Assembly (NCBI GenBank): GCA_023399455.1
Contig: JAEWPN010000212.1
Span: 1-18,336 of the forward strand
From: Bacillota bacterium
GTDB lineage: Bacteria; Bacillota; Clostridia; Lachnospirales; Lachnospiraceae
Direction of reading: 5' to 3'
DNA: 18,336 nt
Translations under genes and position numbers: made by a program
Shown here: piece by piece, positions 7,699 to 15,126 of the stretch
How the letters are laid out: every line of letters begins with the position of its first letter
How positions within the stretch are numbered: the stretch's first letter is position 1
Notes under the pieces: model-generated
The model's input: the letters and a program-made list of their open reading frames with translations, nothing else
Database searches by the model: none
What the model was told of the DNA's origin: nothing

Positions 7699-8518
7699 CT
7701 ACTGTAAACATATAGCGGCAGTATTATTTAAGAGTGATGAGCCTGTCCATGGGATAGAAGAAGGAGAAAAAACATGGCAGGCAAGGTATTTGGAATCAAA
7801 GCAGGAATTATTAGAAGTGATCGATAAAATTCCGGAGACTGAGTTGCGAAGCATTCTGGCTAAACTTGCACAGGAGAATGAGAGTTTCAGGAATCACATT
7901 ATGACGAAATATTCATCGTCTGTTAGTGAAAAGCAGATGATACGATTGAAAAAAGAAATAGATAACATGGTATACCGCTTTTCTGACCAGAACGGATTTA
8001 TTGACTGGCAAAATGCCGGTGATTTTATTGCTGCAATGGAGCGTTTTCTGTATGGTAATGTAAACGAGTTAATTGAAAAGGGAGCTTGTATGCAGGCCTT
8101 TGAACTAACAAATGATGTATTTGTTAAAGTAGGAAACCTGGATATAGATGATTCAGACGGTGGTACGACTATGGTGTCGAATAGCTGCTATGAATTTTGG
8201 AAACAAATTCTGGAGAACTGTAATGAATCGGATAAGAAACAAATGTTTCGGTGGTTTGAAAATCATCAGGCGGACGGGACTGTAATCGATTTTATGGAGG
8301 ATTATATCAGTGATTTTTTATTAAATGAATTCCAGGATAAGAGATTACTGGAAAAAAAGCTTCAAATGCTGGATGAGAGGATAGCCAAAGCGGGAGAGAA
8401 AACCGACTGCGGTGACTGGTGGAGTGTTCATTATGGATATGAAAATAATATACTAAAGCACTTGGAGATAATGAGAAACTGGATTATTCAGAAGAAATTC
8501 AGGAGTACAGAAGAATAA
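7643..8518 (+). pseudogene. SWIM zinc-finger gene, central piece with the CxC...CxH motif
   Basis: The real homology begins near 7664, where CSCPDAKDGNYCKH supplies the full SWIM ligand set (CxC, eight residues, CxH). SWIM domains are predicted to bind DNA or protein. The rest is a long, charged, helix-rich region with no known catalytic motif. The ATG at 7643 is accidental: it lies out of frame inside the N-terminal piece. The frame stays correct to LEIM (ending 8473) and then fails. One missing base, most simply a G between 8473 and 8474, would restore reading as LEIMEKLDYSEE into the next piece. In the present sequence the frame ends at 8518 with an unrelated tail. The site is neither a homopolymer nor a classical slippery heptamer, so I read this as a mutation. 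Confidence 0.75.
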
Positions 8519-9174
8519 ATCGGAGGTTTTCAGCAGTAAGAAAACTGGAAATTGAAGAATGCTTGGAAAAAAAGGAAATTAATGAGGCAATTCGCATATT
8601 GAATGAGAGCAAGTTACTTGACAAAGAATATCCTGGCCTGGTTGCTGAATACAGTGCTAAGCTGATAGATTTATATAAGATAAGTAAACAGGATAAAGAA
8701 TATGAAGAAGAATTAATTTTCCAGGTTTTCTCATGCCGGCAGGACAAACTGGATTATGTGAACAGATTGAAAAGTGTTTGTGAGCATGTAGAATGGGAAA
8801 CTCACAGGGAAAAGATTTTAAAAGGGAGAACAGGATGGCAAATTAAATATCCTCTTTTGGAAGCGGAAAAAATGTATGAACGATTATTAAAGGATATAGT
8901 TGCCGATGGTTCAATATTTTTGTTGGATCAATACGAAACAGTGTTGAAGAAAAAATTTCCGGAACAGATGAGAGATGCATATACAACATATATAAAAAAG
9001 CAGGCCGATGTTGTGTCAGACAGGAAGAGATATAAAGACTTGATTAAGTATTTGAAAAAAATAACTAAATACCCGAATGGAAAAGAAATAGCAGGGAATG
9101 TGGTTTCAGAATGGCGGGCATGTTATTACAGGCGTTCGGCGATGATGGATGAGCTTAGAAAAGAGGGATTTTAA
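8474..9174 (+). pseudogene. SWIM zinc-finger gene, C-terminal piece
   Basis: The reading frame continues from KLDYSEEIQEYRRINRR through a helical repeat-like region (INEAIRILNESKLL, YSAKLIDLYK, EAEKMYERLLKD) to TKYPNGKEIAGNVVSEWR and a C-terminal YYRRSAMMDELRKEGF. This matches the end of SWIM proteins as I remember them. The helical pairs resemble TPR-like solenoids. Translated alone, its only available start would be a TTG at 8563 lacking a clear ribosome binding site, so independent expression is unlikely. The stop is intact, and the PRiA4-type gene starts 66 bases later, probably in the same former operon. Confidence 0.7.
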
Positions 9175-9240
9175 TACTGGAGCACTTGTATAGGACATTG
9201 AAATCAACTATGTGAAAAGATAGATGGGGAGAAATGTATC

Positions 9241-9833
9241 ATGGCAGATGTGTATAAATTTAAAGTAAGGCTCAGTGAACTGGAGTGTATTATGTGGCGA
9301 ATATAGAAATCACTTCTGTTTCCAGTGTCGCTAAACTTGTATATGCAGTATTGGCAGCATTTGATAGTACAGCAAGTCATTTGTTTAATATAAAGTTTAA
9401 AGGAAAGCGTTATGAGATTATATTTGAAGATGATGACTTCAACGACGAGCCTGCAAATGATCCGACTAAAACTAAGCTTTCTGCGTTAAAACTTAATGCA
9501 GCAGAGAAACTGCTTATGGAATATGAATACGGTGCAGGATGGGAATTTGAGATAGAATTATTATCTGTGACCGAAATGAAGCGCGGAGCAGGGACACACT
9601 ATCCATATGTTACGGGCGGCAAAGGAAAAGGAATTATTGAGGATACCTCACCATATGAACTTGCTGAAATAGTTGAAAAAATAGACCATGGTGGTACTTT
9701 ATCCCGAATAGCAGATCTGTATTCCGGCAAAGAGAACGAATGGGATTACAGAGAGTTGAATTTAGAGTATTGCAATGTATTCTTTAAGGATAATGTGTGG
9801 AGAAAACGGTGTGCATATGAAGAATGTGAGTAA
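9241..9833 (+). pseudogene. PRiA4_ORF3 family (IS1096 passenger TnpR-like) gene with a one-base frameshift
   Basis: The ATG at 9241, preceded by GGGGA (9226-9230), opens MADVYKFKVRLSELECIMWR, the standard start of PRiA4_ORF3 proteins. Two codons later the frame hits TAG at 9304. From about 9300 the homology continues in another frame (NIEITSVSSVAKLVYAVLAA), through YEYGAGWEFEIELL, GTHYPYVTGGKG and PYELAEIVEKID, to the family's typical end NVFFKDNVWRKRCAYEE. One lost base between 9297 and 9301 explains everything. A GTG at 9285 could start a shortened 182-residue product, but it would lose the first beta-strand. The family's biochemical role is unknown despite its plasmid and insertion-sequence names. 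The gene lies 66 bases behind the SWIM gene. Confidence 0.75.
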
Positions 9834-9869
9834 AAAGCAAACACAATCAGACCAGAGGAGAACGAGATA

Positions 9870-10085
9870 GTGGATAATTACGGTGAAATTCTTATATATC
9901 AGTCTGATGATAGACTAACAAATATTAAGGTGAAAGTTCAAGATGAAACTGTATGGTTGACTCAGCAGCAAATGGCTGATTTATTTCAGACATCACGAAC
10001 CAATGTTGTGGAACACATAAAACACATGGATAAGCTTTACAAGCATTCGAGTAATCACAATGAGAATGTAATGAATAGCAACTAA
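9870..10085 (+). pseudogene. RhuM-like gene truncated after about 50 codons
   Basis: GEILIYQSDDRLTNIKVKVQ, then DETVWLTQQQMADLFQTSRT and NVVEHIKH, is the N-terminus of the RhuM (virulence RhuM / DNA-binding) family, whose members are usually about 330 residues. The match stops at about residue 51. The remaining 20 residues (DKLYKHSSNHNENVMNSN) do not look like the family and end at 10085. The GTG start at 9870 follows AGAGGAG. The N-terminal part contains the predicted DNA-binding helices; the rest of the protein is missing. The kinase-like gene starts 11 bases later with its own strong ribosome binding site, so the deletion that removed the RhuM body probably lies just before it. Confidence 0.7.
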
Positions 10086-10095
10086 GGGAGGTAAA

Positions 10096-11073
10096 ATGGC
10101 ATACTTAACAAAAAATATTCAAAACGAATCCACACTCACGAAGCTGGCTCACCATGCATTCCCGGAAAGGAAGCTTGAAAATCTCCATGAGCTGACAGAA
10201 GGATATTTTAATATAGCTTACGAGGTTTCATTTGAAGATGGGACAAAAAGCATTCTGAAGATAGCACCTGACCCTAAAGTAACGGTTATGACCTATGAAC
10301 AAAATATCATGGAAGCGGAAGTATGCTCCATGCGATTAGCAGCGCAGAAAGCCAAGGTCCCATTGCCGGAAGTCGAGTTTTATGATCCATCCTGTACACT
10401 TTGCAGTTCTTCCTATTTTTTTATGAAAAAATTAAATGGTAAAAGTCTATCCTCTCAAAAGCCGTTTTTGACTTCCGGGCAAATAAGCAATATTCATTTT
10501 CTGGTAGGTTCCCTGAATAAAGAGATTAACCAGATAACAAACGTCAGATTTGGTTATTCCTCTCAAAAGGCCCTTCAAGGTAAAAACTGGTTTGATGTAT
10601 TTACTAAAATGATAAGAGCTGTCATAATGGATGCTGGGAAAGAAAACATTGACCTTACTATCTCCTCGAATGATCTATTGGAATTACTGGAACAAGATAA
10701 AGGGATATTCCAGAGCATCGAAACGCCCCATTTGGTTCACTGGGACATATGGGACGGCAATATCTTTGTTGAGGACGGAAATCTTACGGGTATAATCGAT
10801 TGGGAGCGCTGCCTGTGGGGCGATCCGTTTATGGAAGTAGGATTCCGGTCCTACGCCCAATCGGCTGACTTTTTGAGGGGGTACGGAATTGAAGAATTTA
10901 CGGAAGAAGAAAAACGAAGAATTCTTTGGTATGATCTCTATTTGCTCATGATTGTTGCTCAGGAACCGGTTTATCGAGGGTACGAGACGGCTGATTCCTA
11001 TCACTGGGCAACGGCGTTATTACGTGAGAAATATACAGAGCTGCAAGAAACATCTTCTTGTTTAGGATGTTAG
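10096..11073 (+). CDS. Aminoglycoside phosphotransferase-like (APH/choline kinase fold) kinase
   Basis: This intact 325-residue protein of the APH enzyme family has an N-lobe nucleotide-binding region with FNIAYEV and a lysine in SILKIAPD. The catalytic loop HWDIWDGN places His215, Asp217 and Asn222. The metal-binding IIDWER (Asp235) follows, and then WGDPFMEVGF. Such enzymes transfer phosphate from ATP to aminoglycosides, macrolides, choline, homoserine or other small molecules. Sequence alone does not show that this is a resistance gene, and I would not label it so. GGGAGG sits six to seven bases before the ATG. No terminator is obvious after the stop. Confidence 0.85.
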   Translation: MAYLTKNIQNESTLTKLAHHAFPERKLENLHELTEGYFNIAYEVSFEDGTKSILKIAPDPKVTVMTYEQNIMEAEVCSMRLAAQKAKVPLPEVEFYDPSCTLCSSSYFFMKKLNGKSLSSQKPFLTSGQISNIHFLVGSLNKEINQITNVRFGYSSQKALQGKNWFDVFTKMIRAVIMDAGKENIDLTISSNDLLELLEQDKGIFQSIETPHLVHWDIWDGNIFVEDGNLTGIIDWERCLWGDPFMEVGFRSYAQSADFLRGYGIEEFTEEEKRRILWYDLYLLMIVAQEPVYRGYETADSYHWATALLREKYTELQETSSCLGC

Positions 11074-11167
11074 ACACATGTTACAGATTACACCCAATCT
11101 TCATTTTATTAAGAAACCGTTTTAAGGCACTCATGCTTGAAGGATAATTTATACATAAGTTGCAGCT

Positions 11168-11196
11168 TTGTTATAAAATCGAAATTCTATTAAAAT
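11168..11196 (+). promoter_or_regulatory. Promoter of the flavin reductase-like gene
   Basis: TTGTTA (11168-11173) and TAAAAT (11191-11196) are 17 bases apart, 25 bases before the start codon. The ribosome binding site AGGAG (11209-11213) is well placed, so the flavin reductase-like gene appears to have its own transcription start. Confidence 0.5.
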
Positions 11197-11220
11197 ATAA
11201 ATTATAAAAGGAGCAAATTT

Positions 11221-11793
11221 ATGCAAAAGCATTCATTGACACCGCAGAGAGGTTTTTTCCCTCAGCCATCCTACTTGATCGGCACTTTTAAAGATGATGC
11301 CACTCCAAATTTTACTTTAATTACATTTATAACATTCTGCTCGATTAATCCACCAATGTTGATGTTCGCTTCAAGAGGCAAAAAACTTGTACGTGATCTT
11401 ATTGAAAAAAATAAAGTTTTTTCTGCAAACCTTGTTACTGCCAGAATGATGTACATAGCAGATTACTTTGGTAATACATCAGGATATGAAAAGAATAAAT
11501 GTGAAGATATAGGTGCCAAATATTCAAACGGTGAGGTTTTAAACGTCCCCATTTTGGAGGAATCACCATGGGTGTACGAATGTGTGCTTAAGGATTTAAA
11601 AAGTACTGGTGACGGATGCATATACATTGGAGAAGTTAAAAATATACTGGTTGATGATAAGATTGTGGATACATCATATGGGAAGATCGATATGCTTTCT
11701 GTAGATCCACTAATCTATGCGCCTGGTCATTATTATCGATTGTCTCCCAGTATTGGTTCGGTTGGGTATTCTAAAAAACAATTGAAAACCTAA
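11221..11793 (+). CDS. Flavin reductase-like, FMN-binding split-barrel protein
   Basis: This 190-residue protein has the flavin_reduct / FMN-binding split-barrel layout. An N-terminal strand (FFPQPSYLIGTF) is followed by PNFTLITFITFCSINPPML, the usual phosphate- and isoalloxazine-contacting segment. FSANLVTARMMYIADYFGNT corresponds to the conserved NL...D.FG region, and VYECVLKDL plus IYIGEVKNILV form the later barrel strands. Family members bind FMN and either reduce it with NAD(P)H or act as flavoproteins; this one's partner is unknown. AGGAG lies seven bases before the ATG. Size is typical and the gene looks intact. It is flanked by gene fragments on its downstream side. Confidence 0.85.
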   Translation: MQKHSLTPQRGFFPQPSYLIGTFKDDATPNFTLITFITFCSINPPMLMFASRGKKLVRDLIEKNKVFSANLVTARMMYIADYFGNTSGYEKNKCEDIGAKYSNGEVLNVPILEESPWVYECVLKDLKSTGDGCIYIGEVKNILVDDKIVDTSYGKIDMLSVDPLIYAPGHYYRLSPSIGSVGYSKKQLKT

Positions 11794-11829
11794 CAAGGCA
11801 CTCACCAGAATCAAACAACTGCTAAAAGT

Positions 11830-11949
11830 ATGGGAAGGAACTTAATAGACCGAAAAATCGTGGAACACGGTGGTACAGCGAATACATTTGAAGCCTTGTT
11901 TGAAGCCAGGGTCAACCTTATATATATTTCGTTCGGGAGGGAAATATGA
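11830..11949 (+). other. Short open stretch of unknown origin
   Basis: A 39-codon frame from ATG 11830 encodes MGRNLIDRKIVEHGGTANTF followed by EALFEARVNLIYISFGREI. It looks protein-like, and its stop overlaps the following ATG as ATGA, but it has no good ribosome binding site of its own. I do not recognise a family. It may be the end of a lost gene rather than a working gene. Confidence 0.3.
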
Positions 11950-12068
11950 AAAATTATGCCCAGGTTTATGTGAAAAGTAGTTTCGAGGCGGCAGAAATTT
12001 ATTGTAAAGCTTTTGGCGCAGAAATTACATTTGATAAATTTGGAGTGTGTTGGTGGATTGCAATTTAA
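11946..12068 (+). pseudogene. VOC/PhnB-like gene reduced to its two ends
   Basis: The 40-codon frame begins MKNYAQVYVKSSFEAAEIYC then KAFGAEITF, the start of PhnB-like vicinal-oxygen-chelate proteins. It ends DKFGVCWWIAI, which is how those proteins end. Family members run to about 130-150 residues, so roughly 90-110 residues are missing between Phe29 and Asp30 (near 12032). The join is in frame, and start, stop and a good GGGAGG ribosome binding site are all intact. The middle of the fold, including most metal-binding residues, is gone, so the product cannot be functional. The N- and C-terminal matches come from memory of the family. Confidence 0.65.
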
Positions 12069-12199
12069 TAAACAAAATAAGCACTTAGCTATACAGCGGG
12101 TCATTTTGCACTTTATCTTGATTATGAGTATTTGTGACAGAGTAAGGTGACAATAGGATTGTTAGTTAGCAGGTGCAATTCTTTTGATTGCTGACATAG

Positions 12200-12523
12200 T
12201 ATTTAATTTATATAATATCGGGGGTATGGGAATATTACAATTGAAACCCCAGATGGTTGTTTGATATATCCAGGAACTGTGAACAAGCTCTTTGGGAAGC
12301 TCACTATTCTGAAATCGTTCTCAAACATGATGTTGATTATTGCAAATTCATGTTTGGCGGCGGAGATCATGAAATACCTTGGTGTGCCGGGTATGCCATA
12401 GGCTATAGAATTGTTCAGAAGTTTCTGAGCAAAAATCCAAAGATTACGTTCAAGGAGTTGCTTGAAATGCACCCGTTTGAGATATTTAGGCAAAGCAAAT
12501 ATGGAGACTTTCGTGTATCATAA
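12200..12523 (+). pseudogene. C-terminal remnant resembling a DUF2268 putative Zn-dependent protease
   Basis: From about 12246 a frame without a proper start encodes NPRWLFDISRNCEQALWEAH and then GGGDHEIPWCAGYAIGYRIV, KNPKITFKELLEMHPFEIF and QSKYGD. The pattern of Gly-Tyr-x-Ile-Gly-Tyr-x-Ile-Val near the end is what I associate with the C-terminus of DUF2268 proteins. The upstream catalytic HExxH region is absent. A different frame just upstream (GYGNITIETPDGCLIYPGTV) may be another part of the same broken gene. An in-frame stop occurs near 12240. The first usable codon would be a TTG at 12257 with no ribosome binding site. Identification is tentative. Confidence 0.4.
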
Positions 12524-12594
12524 GTCGGCGTACAGTATTTTATTAATCAGTACCTAACTGTTGATTTCAGAAAAAAGATAGGTTGGAGGATAAT

Positions 12595-13323
12595 ATGGTA
12601 AAAAAAGAATTGACAATGGAGCAACGGAAGCTAGACGTGGATCTATGGGCTATTGCTCTTATTTCTTTTGCGGTACTTGGAATTTACATGGCCTTTCAAA
12701 ATCAATTTGCTGCGGTAGTAAAGGATAGCGATATCAATGTCCTTCTGCGCGTATTTTTAGGGGCCGCATTTCAATTTGGTTTGGCGGGCTTAGGAATTGT
12801 CGCTGTATCGATTTTTAGAAAGGAAAACCTCTTTGCTTATGGTCTTAACAAAAAAAGAGCTGTTTTATCCATTTTTTTATGTTCCCTGTGCTTTATTCCT
12901 TACATTGTTTTCATGCTGTTCGGCAAGCAAATTACAAGCTATTTGCCGTTTCAATCTGTTTGGACAACACAGGATGTACTATCAAGCGGGTTCCCGGTAA
13001 ATGTTGTTGGAATGCTGGTAACCGCTCTTGCTTGGGGCTTCTTTGAGGGCTTCAATTATGTGGTAATCAGTGATAAAATTAACCGGCGATATCCAAGTAA
13101 GAATAAATGGCTCAATTGGGGAGCTGTTTCCTGCGCCGTGCTGTGTATCCTTATCCATGGTGCAGTCGGCGTGACTGCCGAAGGTATTATTGAAATGCTG
13201 ACCATATTTATCATCGTGTATGGTATGCTGATGGTAAAGGAATACACTGGAAATGCATGGGGATGTGTATTTATCTTTGTTTTTTTATGGAATGCTTTTT
13301 GTAAAGAAACACTTGAAAAATAA
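12595..13323 (+). CDS. CPBP-like polytopic membrane protein with degenerate motifs
   Basis: This 242-residue protein has about eight hydrophobic segments and the general arrangement of CPBP/ABI membrane proteins. WGFFEGFNYVVI occupies the place of the EExxxR glutamate motif, and CILIHGAVGV that of a later histidine motif. The paired glutamates and the arginine are not all present, so protease activity is doubtful. I infer only a membrane protein distantly like the family. ATG 12595 is chosen because GGAGG (12585-12589) sits five bases before it; the TTG at 12583 overlaps that site. A possible hairpin lies downstream at 13402-13432. The gene appears intact. Confidence 0.6.
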   Translation: MVKKELTMEQRKLDVDLWAIALISFAVLGIYMAFQNQFAAVVKDSDINVLLRVFLGAAFQFGLAGLGIVAVSIFRKENLFAYGLNKKRAVLSIFLCSLCFIPYIVFMLFGKQITSYLPFQSVWTTQDVLSSGFPVNVVGMLVTALAWGFFEGFNYVVISDKINRRYPSKNKWLNWGAVSCAVLCILIHGAVGVTAEGIIEMLTIFIIVYGMLMVKEYTGNAWGCVFIFVFLWNAFCKETLEK

Positions 13324-13401
13324 TTGCAAATTTGAGTCTGCACGACTAATGAATTGAGATGCCGGCTATGTGAGATGTAAATTATTGATGAACAATCTGT
13401 A

Positions 13402-13432
13402 CCTCTCTTATTCCGATATGATAAAGAGAGGA
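13402..13432 (+). terminator. Hairpin between the membrane-protein gene and the AraC gene
   Basis: CCTCTCTTAT pairs with ATAAAGAGAGG with one bulged base. There is no convincing T-run after it, so it is either a weak terminator of the upstream gene or a structured or operator element of the AraC promoter region. The rest of this 150-base spacer holds a TATAAT at 13452-13457, placed too close to the ribosome binding site to be a confident -10. Confidence 0.4.
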
Positions 13433-13475
13433 TATTCAGCTTTATAACAAATATAATGACATAAGGAGTTAAGAT

Positions 13476-14327
13476 ATGGAGTGGATAGAGAGATTAAACA
13501 GTGCAATTAACTATATAGAGGAACACCTTACGGATGAAATTGATTTTGATGAAATATCCAAGATCACGCTTTGTTCATCCTATCACTTTCAAAGAATGTT
13601 TGCATATATGGCAGATGTGCCGTTATCGGAATATATCAGGCGAAGAAAAATGTCAAGAGCTGCAGCAGACCTACAAGATACTAGTAATAAAGTGATAGAT
13701 GTTTCTTTAAAATATGGCTATGATTCACCTACAGCCTTTAACAGGGCTTTTCAGCGAATACATGGTATCGCTCCTTCAGAAGCGAGAGGAGGTCTGCATA
13801 GTTTGAAAGCATATCCTCCCATTAGCTTCAAAATATCAATAAAAGGAGATTGTGTGATGGATTATCGTATTGAGAAGAAAGAGGCATTTAGAATTGTTGG
13901 ATTATCAATGCCATTAGAAAAAGAAATTGAGAAAAACTTTGAAGTGGTTCCGGCCATGTGGGGACAGGCTGCTCAAAATGGCATGATAGAAAAGTTGGCG
14001 AACATGATGGACGGAGAGGTAAAGGGACTATTAGGTGTCAGCTCATGCAATGAGGAATCGGACTGGAAATATTATATAGCAGTGGCGAGTAATCAGGCAG
14101 CAGAAACAGACTTGGAAGAATTCATGGTGCCGGAATCGACTTGGGCAATTTTTGGAGGGAACGGGACAAATATATCCATTCAGGAACTAGAGAGACAAAT
14201 TGTAACGGATTGGCTTCCAACATCAGGATATGAATATGGGAATGCACCGGATATTGAGGTTTATCTGAATCCAGACCCGGAAAACGCAATATATGAAGTT
14301 TGGATTCCTGTAGTTAAAAAGAATTGA
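13476..14327 (+). CDS. AraC-family regulator with GyrI-like effector-binding domain
   Basis: This 283-residue regulator has an N-terminal double helix-turn-helix of the AraC/XylS type (residues about 8-107: YHFQRMFAYMADVPLSEYIR, then GYDSPTAFNRAFQRIHGIAP). The C-terminal domain (about 128-283, DYRIEKKEAFRIVG to EVWIPVV) is of the GyrI-like/AraC effector-binding type. This is the order seen in SoxS/Rob-like, multidrug-sensing clostridial regulators. AGGAG (13464-13468) is well placed before the ATG. An unusually strong internal ribosome binding site precedes Met128, exactly at the domain boundary. The following gene starts 11 bases after the stop, probably in the same transcript. It likely controls its own operon, but I see no defined operator. 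Confidence 0.93.
   Translation: MEWIERLNSAINYIEEHLTDEIDFDEISKITLCSSYHFQRMFAYMADVPLSEYIRRRKMSRAAADLQDTSNKVIDVSLKYGYDSPTAFNRAFQRIHGIAPSEARGGLHSLKAYPPISFKISIKGDCVMDYRIEKKEAFRIVGLSMPLEKEIEKNFEVVPAMWGQAAQNGMIEKLANMMDGEVKGLLGVSSCNEESDWKYYIAVASNQAAETDLEEFMVPESTWAIFGGNGTNISIQELERQIVTDWLPTSGYEYGNAPDIEVYLNPDPENAIYEVWIPVVKKN
13841..13859 (+). promoter_or_regulatory. Internal ribosome binding site and start codon at the AraC/GyrI domain boundary
   Basis: AAAAGGAG (13841-13848) lies eight bases before an in-frame ATG (13857), codon 128 of the AraC gene. Translation from here would give a free 156-residue GyrI-like domain without the DNA-binding part. The site could also be chance, since it encodes the linker residues KGDCVM. 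Confidence 0.45.
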
Positions 14328-14337
14328 GGAACTTAAA

Positions 14338-14805
14338 ATGGTACATTTAGTATATTGTGATAATATTGGTTTGGCCGGTAAGAGAGTATTGGATAAGATT
14401 AATAGCGGAATAAAAACTATGGTTGTAAGAGGGGCGGCTGGACGCAAGATACCACATAGCAGAGTTTTTGAAGGTGAAATGTTATATTTTATGGAAAAAG
14501 GAACAGCAAAGATATCTACTAAAGCTATCGTGAAATCTGTCCAAAATTACGTAAAGCTAACCGATGAAGAGATTGTAAAAGTACTTGCAGATAATCAGGA
14601 TAAACTCAATTTAACGGATAAACAAAAAACACGTTGGCACAAGAAATGTTTATGCCTGATAGAGTTTCAAAATGTTACAGCAATTACTCCTGCGCTTGAT
14701 TTTGACCATCAGGGAAACATGGATGATTGGTTAATGATTGAAAAGATTGATGATGTTGTCGTTGGGACAAGTATTCCATATAATTATGAAAAATCAAAGT
14801 TTTAG
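14338..14805 (+). CDS. ASCH/PUA-like domain protein of unknown function
   Basis: This 155-residue protein contains GIKTMVVRGAAGRKIPHSRV then EGEMLYFMEKG and TKAIVKSVQNYVKLT. This strand-turn-strand pattern with an early Lys-Thr and Arg resembles the ASCH branch of the PUA superfamily, which binds RNA or nucleotides. LNLTDKQKTRWHKKCLCLIEF and FDHQGNMDDW follow. I recall close relatives in clostridia annotated only as hypothetical, so the domain call is my inference. GAGGA overlapping the AraC stop serves as the ribosome binding site, so translation is probably coupled to the AraC-GyrI gene and the two likely work in the same response. Confidence 0.65.
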   Translation: MVHLVYCDNIGLAGKRVLDKINSGIKTMVVRGAAGRKIPHSRVFEGEMLYFMEKGTAKISTKAIVKSVQNYVKLTDEEIVKVLADNQDKLNLTDKQKTRWHKKCLCLIEFQNVTAITPALDFDHQGNMDDWLMIEKIDDVVVGTSIPYNYEKSKF

Positions 14806-15126
14806 TTTATGTTGATGAGAAATTCTTGGTGGAGCAACGATAAATATATGGAATGATAAAATCATTGATTGTATCAAGGAGATATATAGGGACATTAGTC
14901 CATTATTGAAAGATATAGAAAAGTTGAGTGGATTAAGCGTAAGGTGACAAAATATAAAAAAACAACAGAAAACAAACAAAAATTTGGATATACAACTTCA
15001 TTCTTTCATGAGATTTATTCAAGCAATGCGCCTTTTGCGTATGGAGCATGTGAGATGTAAGTTAGTTTAGTCTGTGACGATTCGCAAGTAACCTTATGAG
15101 AGAAATAGCACTTAATCGTTAACAAG
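14806..15126 (+). other. Spacer with two orphan coding-like stretches
   Basis: Two protein-like stretches without proper starts occur here. The first, 14819-14947, encodes EILGGATINIWNDKIIDCIK and then EIYRDISPLLKDIEKLSGLS. The second, 14944-15060 from a GTG without a ribosome binding site, ends NAPFAYGACEM. I recognise neither with confidence. They look like remnants of further lost genes. The second ends in a 13-base motif also present at 13368-13380. Confidence 0.35.

Noticed and set aside
8466..8480. Programmed ribosomal frameshift in the SWIM gene
   Set aside because: There is no slippery heptamer, upstream Shine-Dalgarno stimulator or convincing downstream hairpin, and the same gene also has an unrelated internal deletion.
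10096..11073. Calling the phosphotransferase-like gene an aminoglycoside-resistance gene
   Set aside because: The APH fold is shared by kinases of many substrates, and nothing in the sequence fixes the substrate.
13452..13457. Perfect TATAAT before the AraC gene as its -10 element
   Set aside because: Transcription would begin inside the ribosome binding site at 13464-13468, and no -35 hexamer lies at the correct distance.
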